Assembly (NCBI RefSeq): GCF_014773395.1
Contig: NZ_JACXAF010000006.1
Span: 1 to 64,000 of the forward strand
Length of the DNA: 64,000 bases
Direction of reading: 5' to 3'
Origin: Neiella litorisoli
Lineage (GTDB): Bacteria > Pseudomonadota > Gammaproteobacteria > Enterobacterales > Neiellaceae
In this document: in pieces, positions 8,738-18,285 of the stretch
How the letters are laid out: each line of letters opens with the position of its first letter
Position numbering within the stretch: position 1 is the first letter of the stretch
Position numbers and translations under genes: made by a program
Notes under the pieces: model-generated
What the model was told of the DNA's origin: nothing
Databases searched by the model: none
The model's input: the letters and a program-made list of their open reading frames with translations, nothing else

Positions 8738-10534
8738 CTACAGCTTAACCTGGCGAATATCCCGTTTACGTAGGTGGAGCTTGGCGATGCGCTTGCTCAA
8801 GGTGTAAATCCGCTTTAACGCATCAATCCACTCCATTTCCAAATGAAACAGTTGTAATCGCTTACCGTCTTGATCCGACAAGCGTTGGGCTTGATGTTCG
8901 AGTACGGTTTCGAGCAGCGAATTTAACTCTCGCTTCGCTCGCAATACTCGCGTAGCCAGATCTCTGTCGTTACGGCGCACCGCGTTGACGCAATTCAGTA
9001 ACGCTTCATTGACCCGTTCTTGGGCCTGATCCAGAGTGTTGCGCATTACCGGACTGACCACCAAATCATGATTTAGTGCGTTGTATGCCAACGGCAACAT
9101 GGTATCCACCACCAAATCTGCAACGCTTTCAAGTTGATCGGTAATGCTAATTAACTGAATCTGGTGGGCGCTTTGGGTGTCTGATAACGGCTCTAGGCGG
9201 AGCCTACCCAGGTAAGCGAGGATTTTTCCGTGGAGCCTATCGACCTCTTCTTCAATATCTTCAATCTGTTGCAGTTGTTCTCGTAGCGCCTGTTTTCTCG
9301 CGGCATCCAAAGCGCTGCAAGACAAAGGCGGTAGCATATTGACCATGTTACACACGCGGCGGCCGATTCGGCCTAATTCCAGATGCGCCTGAGTGAGCGC
9401 CAGATCGGGTGTTTGCAGCAATTCTTCAGCCAGATATTTGGTACGAATCGATTTCTTCTCCGCTTTTAACTGGTGCGGCACCACCTTGCGGGCAAACCAC
9501 ACAAATACCCCAGCAAATGGCAGCATGACAATGGTATTGAAGACGTTAAACAAGGTATTGGCATTGGCGATTTGACGTGGGATCTCGGCGGCACTGCGAG
9601 CAACGCCCTCGAGGTTGCTGTGCGCTGGTGATATCGCCACGCTAATGTCGCTCAGTAGGGCTATCAGTGGTATCCAAATCAATACACCAATGACATTGAA
9701 GGCGACATGAACGGTCGCTGCTTGTACGGCTTCTCGCGGTTTGCCGATTGCCGCTAACACGGCAGTGATGCAAGTGCCAATGTTGGCTCCCATGGCCAGC
9801 GCAATGCCGGTCTCCAAAGGGATTAATCCTTGCCCAGCCACGACAATGACAATACCGGTGGTGGCTGATGATGACTGCACTAAGGCGGTGAAAGTAGCAG
9901 CCAATGCGATAGCGATAAAGACATTGTCCATATGGGTCATGGTATTGATAAACGGCTCATAGCTGCGCAGTGGTGCCATGGCATCGCCCATCATGTTCAT
10001 GCCAAGAAAGATCAATCCCAAGCCGAATAGCATGTCACCGTAGTGGCGAATGGTTTCCTTCTTGGCAGTGAATTGAATCAAAAAGCCTGCCGCAACCATC
10101 ACCATGGCCGCCTTGGTGACTTTAAATGCAACGATCTGGGCGGTGACTGTGGTGCCGATATTGGCCCCCATGATGACGCCAACGGCTTGAGTCAATGACA
10201 TCAAACCCGCAGAAATAAAACTAACCAGCAATACCGTTGTCACCGACGATGACTGGATGATGGCAGTGATCCCTGTACCGGTCAGGGTGGCCATGACTCG
10301 GTTGGTGGTGAGCTTGGCCAGCAAGGTTCGCATGCGGTCGCCTGCTGCTCGCTTTAATGCCGCAGACATTTTGTCTAATCCATACAAAAACAAGGCTAAG
10401 CCACCAAATAGGCCAATGAGCATGGGCCAATAGCGCAGTTGCTCGGAGTCAGCGGCGGCGGCCGTAAATGGTATGGCCAAGCCAAGCAAGGCCAACGCAG
10501 CACGGGTGAAATGGCGGTAACAAATCTTTGTCAT
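8738..10534 (-). CDS. Na/Pi cotransporter family protein with PhoU-like C-terminal domain
   Basis: A 598-residue inner-membrane protein. An N-terminal signal-like segment is followed by two inverted Na/Pi-cotransporter repeats, each with a QSSS motif (QSSSVTTVLL near residue 93; QSSSATTGIV near residue 220) and a GANIGT turn (VIMGANIGTTVTA; AMGANIGTCITAV). A helical PhoU-like cytoplasmic region fills roughly residues 370-590. Family members (NptA/YjbB type) move phosphate with sodium, in either direction. No pho genes are nearby. It is divergent from the YccS-type gene. Confidence 0.88.
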   Translation of the reverse strand: MTKICYRHFTRAALALLGLAIPFTAAAADSEQLRYWPMLIGLFGGLALFLYGLDKMSAALKRAAGDRMRTLLAKLTTNRVMATLTGTGITAIIQSSSVTTVLLVSFISAGLMSLTQAVGVIMGANIGTTVTAQIVAFKVTKAAMVMVAAGFLIQFTAKKETIRHYGDMLFGLGLIFLGMNMMGDAMAPLRSYEPFINTMTHMDNVFIAIALAATFTALVQSSSATTGIVIVVAGQGLIPLETGIALAMGANIGTCITAVLAAIGKPREAVQAATVHVAFNVIGVLIWIPLIALLSDISVAISPAHSNLEGVARSAAEIPRQIANANTLFNVFNTIVMLPFAGVFVWFARKVVPHQLKAEKKSIRTKYLAEELLQTPDLALTQAHLELGRIGRRVCNMVNMLPPLSCSALDAARKQALREQLQQIEDIEEEVDRLHGKILAYLGRLRLEPLSDTQSAHQIQLISITDQLESVADLVVDTMLPLAYNALNHDLVVSPVMRNTLDQAQERVNEALLNCVNAVRRNDRDLATRVLRAKRELNSLLETVLEHQAQRLSDQDGKRLQLFHLEMEWIDALKRIYTLSKRIAKLHLRKRDIRQVKL

Positions 10535-10683
10535 CGAATGACCAACAATACGGGGTGTCTATTAATTAATTGCTGAGCAGCGCGGAAAGTCGAATAGCGA
10601 TGTCACATTTTGAAAATTAATCATTCACTTAACGGGTTATGGTGAGAACTGATGAATGACCTCACTTTTTTGTGGTGTATTTG

Positions 10684-10699
10684 TGTTACATAGATCACA
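10684..10699 (+). promoter_or_regulatory. Possible CRP-type site
   Basis: TGTTA-N6-TCACA differs from the CRP consensus TGTGA-N6-TCACA at one arm. It lies about 70 bp upstream of the chosen start of the YccS-type gene and 150 bp upstream of the divergent phosphate transporter gene. Confidence 0.35.
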
Positions 10700-10754
10700 T
10701 TTTTATGTCATGTTATTAAGACTCGCTCAGGACTGGAGGTTTGGTAGTCGGCCA

Positions 10755-12890
10755 ATGGCGTATTTTTCTCCCCCATCAACCCGCTCGCCGTGGTTTATTG
10801 CCGCGATAAAAGCCAGTTTGCTGACTGCTGGATTTTTGTTGTGGGGCTTGTTGCACGATAACTTGGTGATGATGAGCGCCATGTCGATGGGCGTGTCCGC
10901 GGCCGCTTTATCGGACCATCCGAGCCAATATGCCAGACGCGGCATTACGCTATTGTCGATGCTCGTTAGCTTTGGCCTTGCGTCAGCGTCGGTGGTTGCG
11001 TTCTACCACTTACCCTGGTTGTTTGTGGTGGGACTTGGGGTGTCGACCTACATGCTGCTGATGGCCAGCGCATTTGGCCCTCGATTTGGCCGAATTAGCT
11101 TTGGCGCCTTGAACACGGCGGTGTTCACTATGCTGAGCTACAACCACCATCAGCAACCTGAGTGGTTGCCCGTGATGTTGGTCGGCGGCTCGCTAAGCTA
11201 CTTTGTACTATCCAGCCTGGTTCATTTTGTCATGCCCAATTTCGATCTAGAGCATGACAGCCGCCAGTTGTTCTCAACATTGGCCAAGTACCAGTTGTTA
11301 AAAGCACGTTTTTTTGATGATGCCACTGATCCTGCTGAGCTGCGCTTGCGATTGGCGAAAATTGGCGCGCAAGCTTCCTTAGCGTTGGCGAATGTGCGAC
11401 AGCAGCTGATTGTCCGGCAAAATCAAAACCCTTCGGCTAATCATCAGTCGGGCTATTTGGCGCAATTTTTCAAAGCACAAGTCTTACTAGAGCGCTTGAG
11501 CTCTTCCCATTTGCTCTATCAGGAGCTGCGCCAGGAATTAGCGGACACCTCATTACCGGCCCGCATTCAGCGGGTCATGGTCGGTTTATCGAAGCGGATC
11601 TTGCGACAACCGCGTTACCGCGGCCAGCAACATTATGAAATGCATGATGCTGTCGCTGACGAGCTAGCGAAACTGGAATCGAGCGTCGAGCGACTGGCCA
11701 GCCGGCAGGTATTCAGCTCTCAATGTGGCAGCCAGCTGAAGTATTTACTCACTAACTTAGCCAAAGTGGCGGAGTTAACCGAGCGCCAAGTTCCGTTTCC
11801 AAAAGAAGACTTTTTGTTCTCTGAACAGGGCAAGCTGAAGTGGCGTGACTACTGGCGCCTGTGTGTCAATTCGGGGACCCCTTTGTTTGGCCATGCCACG
11901 CGAATGGCGTTGTGTATGGTCGTGGGGTACGGGGTGATTCAAATGCTGCCGGCCGATAGCCAAAACTATTGGTTGCTGCTGACCATCTTGTTTATCACTA
12001 AACCGACTTTCTCTGAAACCAAACAGCGTTTGTTACAGCGAATTGCCGGCACGCTGGCAGGCATTGCCCTAGCGACGGGATTGTATTGGTTGGCATTACC
12101 TGCCGCAGCGCTGATCGTGATTGCGGTGATCGCCAAGTTCGTATTCTTTTGGTATTTGCAGCAACGCTATTCCGTTGCTGTTGGTTGTGTGTCGGTCTAC
12201 GTTGCGATTTTGCTGCAATTCTATGGTCTCGATGCCGAGGCTTTATTCATCAAACGGATTTTAATTACCGTGAGTGCTGCCGCTTTGGTCTATCTGGCTT
12301 TACGTTACCTCTGGCCAGATTGGTTGCAGCAGCGTTCGCGACATGTGGTGGCCGCTAGTATCAAAGCGCTCAGCGCCTATCAGAGCAATATTTTTCAGCA
12401 ATATCTGAGTCAGCAACGGCTCGAAGACGAACCGTATCGCTTGGCTAGATTTCATGCTCACGTCAGCGAAGCGGCGCTGGTTGAGCACTGGCAGGCATTA
12501 CTGGCAGAGCCTCGAACGAAACAATCAGAAGCCACCACGCTGTATTTGTTAACTGGCCGCTTACACGCATATTTATCTTATCTGTCGGCGCTCGCCTCCC
12601 ACCGGGGCTCGATTAACTCCGCTACCGCTTTACCTTTGATTGCACAAATAGGGCAGCGTCTAGCGCAACAGCTTGAGCAACTCGAAGGCGCACTGCTGAG
12701 TAAGCCGTTGGTGGGCTCTCAGGGCGACCATCGGGAGTTATCGCAACGCTTATCACAACTCACCTCAACATTGACTGGACCTGATTTAATGGTGACTTTC
12801 CAGCTATTGCGGCTCAATGAAAATATTGAGCAAATCCGCCAATTGCTGTTGGGACAGGATAATTGGCAGCTAGCCAGCCAAATTAACTGA
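10755..12890 (+). CDS. YccS/FUSC-family inner-membrane protein
   Basis: A roughly 711-residue protein with two hydrophobic bundles (about residues 12-160 and 385-530), each followed by a long soluble helical region. This is the YccS/YhfK arrangement of the fusaric acid resistance (FUSC) superfamily. The second bundle carries the family motif (NYWLLLTILFITKPTFSETKQRLLQRIAGTLAG). The reading frame is open upstream to 10656, but ATG 10755 gives the family length; the start is not certain because no good ribosome site precedes it. Function in E. coli is not well defined; aromatic acid or small-molecule efflux is a family-level guess. Confidence 0.82.
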   Translation: MAYFSPPSTRSPWFIAAIKASLLTAGFLLWGLLHDNLVMMSAMSMGVSAAALSDHPSQYARRGITLLSMLVSFGLASASVVAFYHLPWLFVVGLGVSTYMLLMASAFGPRFGRISFGALNTAVFTMLSYNHHQQPEWLPVMLVGGSLSYFVLSSLVHFVMPNFDLEHDSRQLFSTLAKYQLLKARFFDDATDPAELRLRLAKIGAQASLALANVRQQLIVRQNQNPSANHQSGYLAQFFKAQVLLERLSSSHLLYQELRQELADTSLPARIQRVMVGLSKRILRQPRYRGQQHYEMHDAVADELAKLESSVERLASRQVFSSQCGSQLKYLLTNLAKVAELTERQVPFPKEDFLFSEQGKLKWRDYWRLCVNSGTPLFGHATRMALCMVVGYGVIQMLPADSQNYWLLLTILFITKPTFSETKQRLLQRIAGTLAGIALATGLYWLALPAAALIVIAVIAKFVFFWYLQQRYSVAVGCVSVYVAILLQFYGLDAEALFIKRILITVSAAALVYLALRYLWPDWLQQRSRHVVAASIKALSAYQSNIFQQYLSQQRLEDEPYRLARFHAHVSEAALVEHWQALLAEPRTKQSEATTLYLLTGRLHAYLSYLSALASHRGSINSATALPLIAQIGQRLAQQLEQLEGALLSKPLVGSQGDHRELSQRLSQLTSTLTGPDLMVTFQLLRLNENIEQIRQLLLGQDNWQLASQIN

Positions 12891-12937
12891 TTGGTATGCG
12901 CTCTGGGTCAAACAATTGGATGTTGATTATTGCGATC

Positions 12938-12951
12938 TGTAAGCGCTTACA
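12938..12951 (+). promoter_or_regulatory. Perfect 14-bp palindrome, LacI-family-type operator
   Basis: TGTAAGCGCTTACA is fully self-complementary with the central CG and A/T-flanked core typical of LacI/GalR-family operators. It lies 35 bp upstream of the solute-binding-fold gene in a 95-bp gap. No LacI-family regulator is encoded in the window. Confidence 0.55.
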
Positions 12952-12985
12952 TAAAATTCAATGGTTCTCATAAAGGGCCTTACTT

Positions 12986-13789
12986 GTGTACCAGTTAACG
13001 TTTTGGAATGGCAATAAATCCGTTGTTCGTCAGCAATATGAGCTGCAAGTACTGACTGAAGTGGTGCGTACTTGGCATCGTCAGCCGTGGCATATCAACA
13101 ATGATGTCACCAATTTCCCCAAAGCCGAGGATGAGGGCAGTGTGCTCAGTGGCTTTGCCGATGTCACGGTGACAGTGGCGGGCAATAGCAAATTTGCTGG
13201 TCGCGCCAAGATTGTCATTGACCAGCCAATTGCCAAAGGGTTGCTGGGATTGAGGCTGCTCATCATTAAGCGTGCGCAGTGCCTGCGCTTTGCCAAGGTG
13301 GGGGAACAGGCTGATCTCAAACCGCTTCGGGCCGGTATTCCGGCTACTTGGGCTGATGCCGAAATACTCCGAGCCAATGGTTGTCAGGTAGTGGAGCGTG
13401 GTTCTTTTGAGGAAGTATTTGCGCGTTTGAAACGAGATGAATTTGATTACGTTTCGCTCGGCGCCAACGAGGTGCTAGATGTTTACCACAACATGGTTGG
13501 CGATGATCCTGAGTTGATGATTGAACCCACCTTGATGCTTTATTACCCCTTGCCACTGGTATTTTATGTCGCTCCTGATCAGCTCGATCTTGCTGATCAT
13601 ATTCGGACCGGTTTGCAGCAGATTGAGCGTAATGGGGTGCTAGCGCAGTGTTTCGATGACTATTACGGTTTTCCCGTTCGCCAGCTTAACCTTTCTCAAC
13701 GTCGGGTGATCGAGCTCGACAACCCCTTGCTACAGGGCAAACTCGCTGGTTACCAGTCGCCATTAATGACAACAGCCAAAGCGATGTAA
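12986..13789 (+). CDS. Solute-binding-protein-fold protein without a signal peptide
   Basis: 267 residues resembling periplasmic type-2 substrate-binding domains (family 3-like), starting directly with the first strand (YQLTFWNGNKSVVRQQYELQVLTEVV). The hinge-like segment GIPATWADAEILRANGCQVVERGSFEEVFARLKRDEFDYVSLGANEV is typical of such domains. The start is GTG at 12986; an in-frame stop at 12971 excludes a longer N-terminus, so no export signal is encoded. There is no permease or ATPase gene beside it. It may bind a ligand in the cytoplasm or may have lost its signal sequence. The LacI-type palindrome upstream suggests carbon-source control. Confidence 0.6.
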   Translation: MYQLTFWNGNKSVVRQQYELQVLTEVVRTWHRQPWHINNDVTNFPKAEDEGSVLSGFADVTVTVAGNSKFAGRAKIVIDQPIAKGLLGLRLLIIKRAQCLRFAKVGEQADLKPLRAGIPATWADAEILRANGCQVVERGSFEEVFARLKRDEFDYVSLGANEVLDVYHNMVGDDPELMIEPTLMLYYPLPLVFYVAPDQLDLADHIRTGLQQIERNGVLAQCFDDYYGFPVRQLNLSQRRVIELDNPLLQGKLAGYQSPLMTTAKAM

Positions 13790-13957
13790 ATTGTTGTTTG
13801 CATCAGGGCGCTAAACAATGCCGCCAAAGCGGTTTACAGCGTCCATTTGAGTGGCACAATCGAGTTCAGTTTTGTCGCCGTCATTTGCCGTCTATACTCG
13901 ACGGCAACAGGCTCGGCCTCCCACTCAACCTTCCACTCAACAACAAGAGAGACTTTC

Positions 13958-15094
13958 ATGATCCGTATCTCCAGTCACTTCGACAGTGGCAACATCGAAT
14001 GCCATGACTGCCAAGATCCACAAAACATTCGCCTCCGCATTGTCAAAGATGGCGCTGCTGACTTTTTGCAGTGGTTTCATTTTCGTTTATCTGGGGCTGC
14101 GAATACACAGTGCCGCTTGGTGATCGAGAACGCAGGTGAGTGCTCTTATGTTGAAGGTTGGCATGATTATCGGGCGGTCGCGTCTTATGATCGCGAGAAT
14201 TGGTTTCGGGTGAACAGCCGTTTTGAAGATGGCAAATTAATCATTGATCATGAGCCGGAGTTGAACAGCATTTATTTTGCTTACTTTGCGCCGTATTCGA
14301 TGGAACGCCATCAAGACTTGATTGCTTGGGCCGCAGATACCGGCGATTGTGAAGTGGAAGTGCTTGGCAGCACGGTAGATGGTCGCGATATGGATTTGCT
14401 GACTATTGGTGATGAGCGCGATGGCAAGATCAAATGCTGGGTGATTGCTCGTCAGCACCCAGGTGAAACCATGGCTGAATGGTGGATGGAAGGCTTTTTA
14501 GCGCGAATGTTGGACAACAGCGATCCGGTGACTCGTGAATTGCTCGACCAGATGACTTTTTACGTGGTGCCAAACATGAATCCAGATGGCTCATTCCGTG
14601 GCCATCTTCGCTCCAATGCCGCCGGTGCCAACCTCAACCGTGAGTGGCAGGAGCCGAGCCTAGAGCGCAGTCCTGAAGTATTCCATGTACTTGAGCGAAT
14701 GAAGCAAACCGGTGTCGATTTGTGCTTGGACGTCCATGGTGATGAAGCCTTGCCATACAACTTTATTGCTGGTGCCGAGGGCATTCCAAGTTGGAATGAA
14801 TTCAAGCAGCAGCAGCTCGACCACTTCCAAGCTGAATTAGTCAAAGCGAGCCCCGACTTCCAAACCCAGTTTGGCTATGACAAAGATCAGCCGGGTCAGG
14901 CCAACATGACCGTCTGTACCAACAACATCGCCGAGCGCTTTGATTGTTTGGCGATGACGCTCGAAATGCCATTTAAAGACACTGTTGAGACGCCGGATTA
15001 CGAGCAAGGCTGGTCGCCAGAGCGTTGTATGCGTTTGGGTGAAGCTTGTGTGAACGCCATTTATCAGTCACGTAGTGTCCTGAAAAAGAGTTAA
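13958..15094 (+). CDS. M14-family zinc carboxypeptidase, cytosolic carboxypeptidase (CCP) type
   Basis: 378 residues with no signal peptide. The N-terminal half is the beta-sandwich domain seen in bacterial CCP-like enzymes (about residues 1-125). The peptidase domain has the zinc ligands His and Glu in ARQHPGETMAEW, the third His in LDVHGDEALPYN, the substrate-binding NPDGSFRGHLRSNAAGANLNREW region and the catalytic Glu in MTLEMPFKD. ATG 13958 (MIRISSHFDSGNIE) is chosen because a purine-rich site precedes it; the open frame upstream to 13847 encodes an unlikely low-complexity leader. Eukaryotic relatives trim glutamates from tubulin; the bacterial substrate is unknown. Confidence 0.88.
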   Translation: MIRISSHFDSGNIECHDCQDPQNIRLRIVKDGAADFLQWFHFRLSGAANTQCRLVIENAGECSYVEGWHDYRAVASYDRENWFRVNSRFEDGKLIIDHEPELNSIYFAYFAPYSMERHQDLIAWAADTGDCEVEVLGSTVDGRDMDLLTIGDERDGKIKCWVIARQHPGETMAEWWMEGFLARMLDNSDPVTRELLDQMTFYVVPNMNPDGSFRGHLRSNAAGANLNREWQEPSLERSPEVFHVLERMKQTGVDLCLDVHGDEALPYNFIAGAEGIPSWNEFKQQQLDHFQAELVKASPDFQTQFGYDKDQPGQANMTVCTNNIAERFDCLAMTLEMPFKDTVETPDYEQGWSPERCMRLGEACVNAIYQSRSVLKKS

Positions 15095-15141
15095 TTCGCG
15101 AGCAGTTACTACAGCTCGGGAGCGTCATCAAGTGGCCTGTT

Positions 15142-16125
15142 TCAATCGATCAAGGCCACTAATTTTCCGACGGTTCGTTGCTCTCTCATGGCCATTAATG
15201 CCGCCGGCACTTCAGCAAGACTTAAGGTGGTTAGTTTCGGTACCGCAATGGTTTGGTTGGCCAGCAGCTGATTGACGGCCAAACCAGCGGTAACAATACT
15301 GTTGCGGCCGAAATCGCCATGCACATGACCCGAACCTAAGCTCAACTGATGGCAGCTAATGCCGCGCAGAAAGGCATCTTGGTATTTGCTTGGTTCGCAG
15401 GTCTGAACCAATTCCACCAATTGGCCATCAAAGCGCAAGCTGTTGGCGCATTGCACTTCATTGTCACCACCGACGCAATCGAGAGCGATGGCCACGCCTT
15501 GCTGATTGGTCGCTTGCATAATTGCGTCGACGACATTGTGCTGATGATAATCAATGGCGATATCGGCCCCCAGCGATTGCACATAGGGATGATTGGCGGC
15601 CGAACAAGAAGTGATGATTTGGCCAATGCCGAAGTGTTTTGCCAGTTGAATGGCAAAACTACCAACACCGCCGGAGCCTCCGGTAATAAGAATGCTGTCG
15701 GCGCCTCGGGCTGATAATTTTTCCAACGCGCGCCACGCTGTCCAAGCCGCACATGGCGTTGCCGCTGCCACTTCCGGTGCGACATTCGGTAATGGCGTGA
15801 GGGTACGGCTGTCGTGAATGGCAAATTGCGCAAAACCGCCATGATGGCGGCGCATATTGCCGTGATAGAGCACCTTGTCACCAACTTGCCAGCAGCTGAC
15901 CGCTGCGCCCACGTCGACAATGGTGCCGGCAACATCGAGGCCACCAACAAAGTCATCGGTCATGCCTGCAACCATGCCTTGCCACAAGTTGATTTTGCTA
16001 TCAACTGGGTTGAGGCCAACCGCTTGCACGGCGACCAATACATCAAATTCGGTTTCGAGTTGCGGTTGGGCTTGTTCGCCGAGTTGAAATCGATCGTGTT
16101 CAGGTGAGTAGCTAACGGCTTGCAT
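15142..16125 (-). CDS. Zinc-independent medium-chain dehydrogenase/quinone oxidoreductase-like
   Basis: 327 residues with the MDR fold: an N-terminal GroES-like domain (GLNPVDSKINLWQG, GLDVAGTIVDVG) and a Rossmann domain with the dinucleotide loop GGSGGVGSFAIQLAK near residue 148. The structural-zinc cysteine cluster is absent, which fits the quinone oxidoreductase/NADPH-dependent subgroup. Substrate is unknown. It is in the same orientation as the aldo/keto reductase upstream, 75 bp apart, possibly in one stress or aldehyde-detoxification unit. Confidence 0.8.
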   Translation of the reverse strand: MQAVSYSPEHDRFQLGEQAQPQLETEFDVLVAVQAVGLNPVDSKINLWQGMVAGMTDDFVGGLDVAGTIVDVGAAVSCWQVGDKVLYHGNMRRHHGGFAQFAIHDSRTLTPLPNVAPEVAAATPCAAWTAWRALEKLSARGADSILITGGSGGVGSFAIQLAKHFGIGQIITSCSAANHPYVQSLGADIAIDYHQHNVVDAIMQATNQQGVAIALDCVGGDNEVQCANSLRFDGQLVELVQTCEPSKYQDAFLRGISCHQLSLGSGHVHGDFGRNSIVTAGLAVNQLLANQTIAVPKLTTLSLAEVPAALMAMREQRTVGKLVALID

Positions 16126-16200
16126 GACGGATCCTCAACGGCAATGGCAGGGCACCTTTGAAGTTAACGCAAGGATGCCCTTTATACCAATTTCGTTAGG

Positions 16201-17184
16201 CTACCAACGAACCGGATCTGCTGGTTTGTTGGCCAGAATGTCATCAATCTGAGTCATCACTTCAGGCGTTAATCGGTCGGCGAGAGTGACCGCCTGCAAG
16301 TTATCTTCGAGCTGTGCCAATTTCGACACCCCAAGAATAATGCTGCTGACATTGGCGTTGGCAAGGCACCAATTTAATGCCAAATGATGCAGTGGAATGT
16401 CCAACGAGCCGGCCAAATCATTGAGCTGGCGGATCTGTTCGAGTTTATTGTTTTCTCCCATCAGCATGTCGCGAAGCCATTCATAACCGGGCAGCGCAAG
16501 GCGGCTGTCTTGCGGCACGCCATTGAGGTATTTGCCGGTTAGTAAGCCGCTGGCGAGAGGCGAGAAGCTAGTGATTCCTAGGCCCATCAGTGGGTAAAGC
16601 GGGGCAAATTCGCTTTCGACTTTGTCGCGATGCAACATGTTGTATTGCGGTTGCTCCATGACCGGCGCAATCAAATTTTCTGCTTTGGCGACGGCCCAAG
16701 CTTCAGTGATTTGTTGCGCGCTCCACTCCGATGTGCCCCAGTACATGACTTTGCCCTGACTCACTAAGTCGTGCATGGCGCGCACGGTTTCGTATATCGA
16801 GGTATCAATGTCAGGACGATGGCAGTAGTAAAGATCTAAATAATCCACTTGTAAGCGGCTTAACGCGGCATGACAGGCGTCAAATACGTGCTTACGGCTC
16901 AGGCCTCGCTGAGTGGGCTTATCGCCGCCCCAAAACACCTTGCTGGAAACAACGTAGCTATCGCGGCTCCAACCCAAATCGGCAATGGCTTGACCCATTA
17001 AGCGTTCAGATTCGCCAGCTTCATAGCCCTCGGCGTTATCGAAAAAGTTAATCCCAGCATCGTAGGCGTGAGCCATGATGTTTTTGGCATCGGCGAGATC
17101 CACTTGTTTGCCAAATGTCACCCAAGATCCAAGACTTAATTCACTGATTTGCAGGCCACTTTGGCCTAGGCGTCGGTATTGCAT
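16201..17184 (-). CDS. Aldo/keto reductase, K+-channel beta-subunit-like group
   Basis: A 327-residue TIM-barrel NADPH oxidoreductase. The catalytic tetrad can be seen: Asp and Tyr in FFDNAEGYEAGESE, Lys in VVSSKVFWGG, His in LYYCHRPDIDTS. The N-terminus MQYRRLGQSGLQISELSLGSW and the GTSEWSAQQITEAW segment are typical of the YghZ/KCAB subgroup. It is divergent from a LysR-type regulator, a common arrangement for a regulated oxidoreductase. Confidence 0.86.
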   Translation of the reverse strand: MQYRRLGQSGLQISELSLGSWVTFGKQVDLADAKNIMAHAYDAGINFFDNAEGYEAGESERLMGQAIADLGWSRDSYVVSSKVFWGGDKPTQRGLSRKHVFDACHAALSRLQVDYLDLYYCHRPDIDTSIYETVRAMHDLVSQGKVMYWGTSEWSAQQITEAWAVAKAENLIAPVMEQPQYNMLHRDKVESEFAPLYPLMGLGITSFSPLASGLLTGKYLNGVPQDSRLALPGYEWLRDMLMGENNKLEQIRQLNDLAGSLDIPLHHLALNWCLANANVSSIILGVSKLAQLEDNLQAVTLADRLTPEVMTQIDDILANKPADPVRW

Positions 17185-17275
17185 TGGTTGCTCCCGCGGA
17201 TTGCCAGAAAGGAAGTTTCAGCAGTCCATTATAGAAGTTCAGGATTTGGGAAAAATAGGCAGAATTGAAATGACA

Positions 17276-17291
17276 GTTTGTTATATCAAAC
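17276..17291 (+). promoter_or_regulatory. Inverted repeat in LysR/AKR divergent region
   Basis: GTTTG-N6-CAAAC is a perfect dyad between the LysR-type gene and the divergent aldo/keto reductase gene. Its size and place fit a LysR-family binding site. Confidence 0.4.
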
Positions 17292-17359
17292 AATAAAGGG
17301 TTGTTAGTGAGTTATTATCTTCCAATCTTTGAGCCAAAATTCAATCCCAGAGGCTACCA

Positions 17360-18283
17360 GTGGCCAAACATCATAAACGAGTGGAGCGCCTATTACTGTT
17401 CGCTAAGGTCGCTGAACTACTGAGCTTTTCGAAAGCAGCAGAGCAGTTGGATATTTCCAGAAGCTATCTGTCGCAGCAGATTAATCAGTTGGAAAGTGAG
17501 TTGAAAACCCAGTTGCTGATCCGCTCAACTCGTAAAGTGCGATTGACCACCGAAGGGCAACGAGTGCTGCGTCAGATGCTCGACATCAATCAGAAGCTGG
17601 TGGATATGGAGCGCGATTTGAGCCACAGCGATGCGTCTGTCAGTGGCCTGTTAAAAATCACCGCACCGGCATTTTTTGGCTCGACTTACTTGATGAAGGT
17701 GTGCAATGAATTCCGCAACGACTACCCGCAAGTGGAGTTTGAAATTGATGTCGGTAATCGTTTGGAGGATTTAGCCAAGCGTAATTACGATCTGGCCATT
17801 CGAGTCACCGATCAGCCACCGGAAAACATGATTGCCAGAAAGCTCACTCACTACGAACACTGGATCTGTGCTGCGCCTAGTTATTTGTCAAGCTATGGCG
17901 CGCTTGCCGAGCCGGAAGATTTGCTTCATCACCAATGCTTGTCGCATCCAGCCTGGCGGCAATGGCGTTTGCATGCGCGGCGTGGGGCAGGGGACGACGT
18001 CAGGATCATCGACACCCATGGCGGTTTTGCGGTCAACGACTATGGGGTGTTGATTGAAGCCAGTCTTGCAGGCCATGGGGTGGTGCGAGCGCCGCAGCAT
18101 TTGCTCGCCCAACATGTGGCTGACGGCAAACTGCAGCGGCTGTTTAGCCACTATCAGATTGAGGCGCGCGATGTGTGGTTGGTGTATCCGCAACGGATTG
18201 AACACTCGACCCGAATGAAATTATTTATCGCTTATTTGCTCAGGCACTTTGAGCAAGCCAATAGCGTCACCCTAACCGATTGA
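17360..18283 (+). CDS. LysR-family transcriptional regulator
   Basis: 307 residues. An N-terminal winged helix-turn-helix (about residues 8-65, FAKVAELLSFSKAAEQLDISRSYLSQQINQLE) is followed by a substrate-binding effector domain (about 93-300). The start is GTG at 17360, preceded by AGAGG. It is of the CrgA/YhjC-like group judged by the effector-domain opening (SGLLKITAPAFFGSTYL). It is divergent from the aldo/keto reductase, which it probably controls together with the MDR gene. Confidence 0.88.
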   Translation: MAKHHKRVERLLLFAKVAELLSFSKAAEQLDISRSYLSQQINQLESELKTQLLIRSTRKVRLTTEGQRVLRQMLDINQKLVDMERDLSHSDASVSGLLKITAPAFFGSTYLMKVCNEFRNDYPQVEFEIDVGNRLEDLAKRNYDLAIRVTDQPPENMIARKLTHYEHWICAAPSYLSSYGALAEPEDLLHHQCLSHPAWRQWRLHARRGAGDDVRIIDTHGGFAVNDYGVLIEASLAGHGVVRAPQHLLAQHVADGKLQRLFSHYQIEARDVWLVYPQRIEHSTRMKLFIAYLLRHFEQANSVTLTD

Positions 18284-18285
18284 CA

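Noticed and set aside
8738-10534. Na/Pi cotransporter-PhoU fusion considered as a novel fusion
   Set aside because: This domain arrangement is standard for the bacterial NptA/YjbB-like family.
13847-13957. Longer start for the M14 carboxypeptidase
   Set aside because: The added residues are Ser/Thr-rich without a signal peptide pattern, and a ribosome site precedes ATG 13958.
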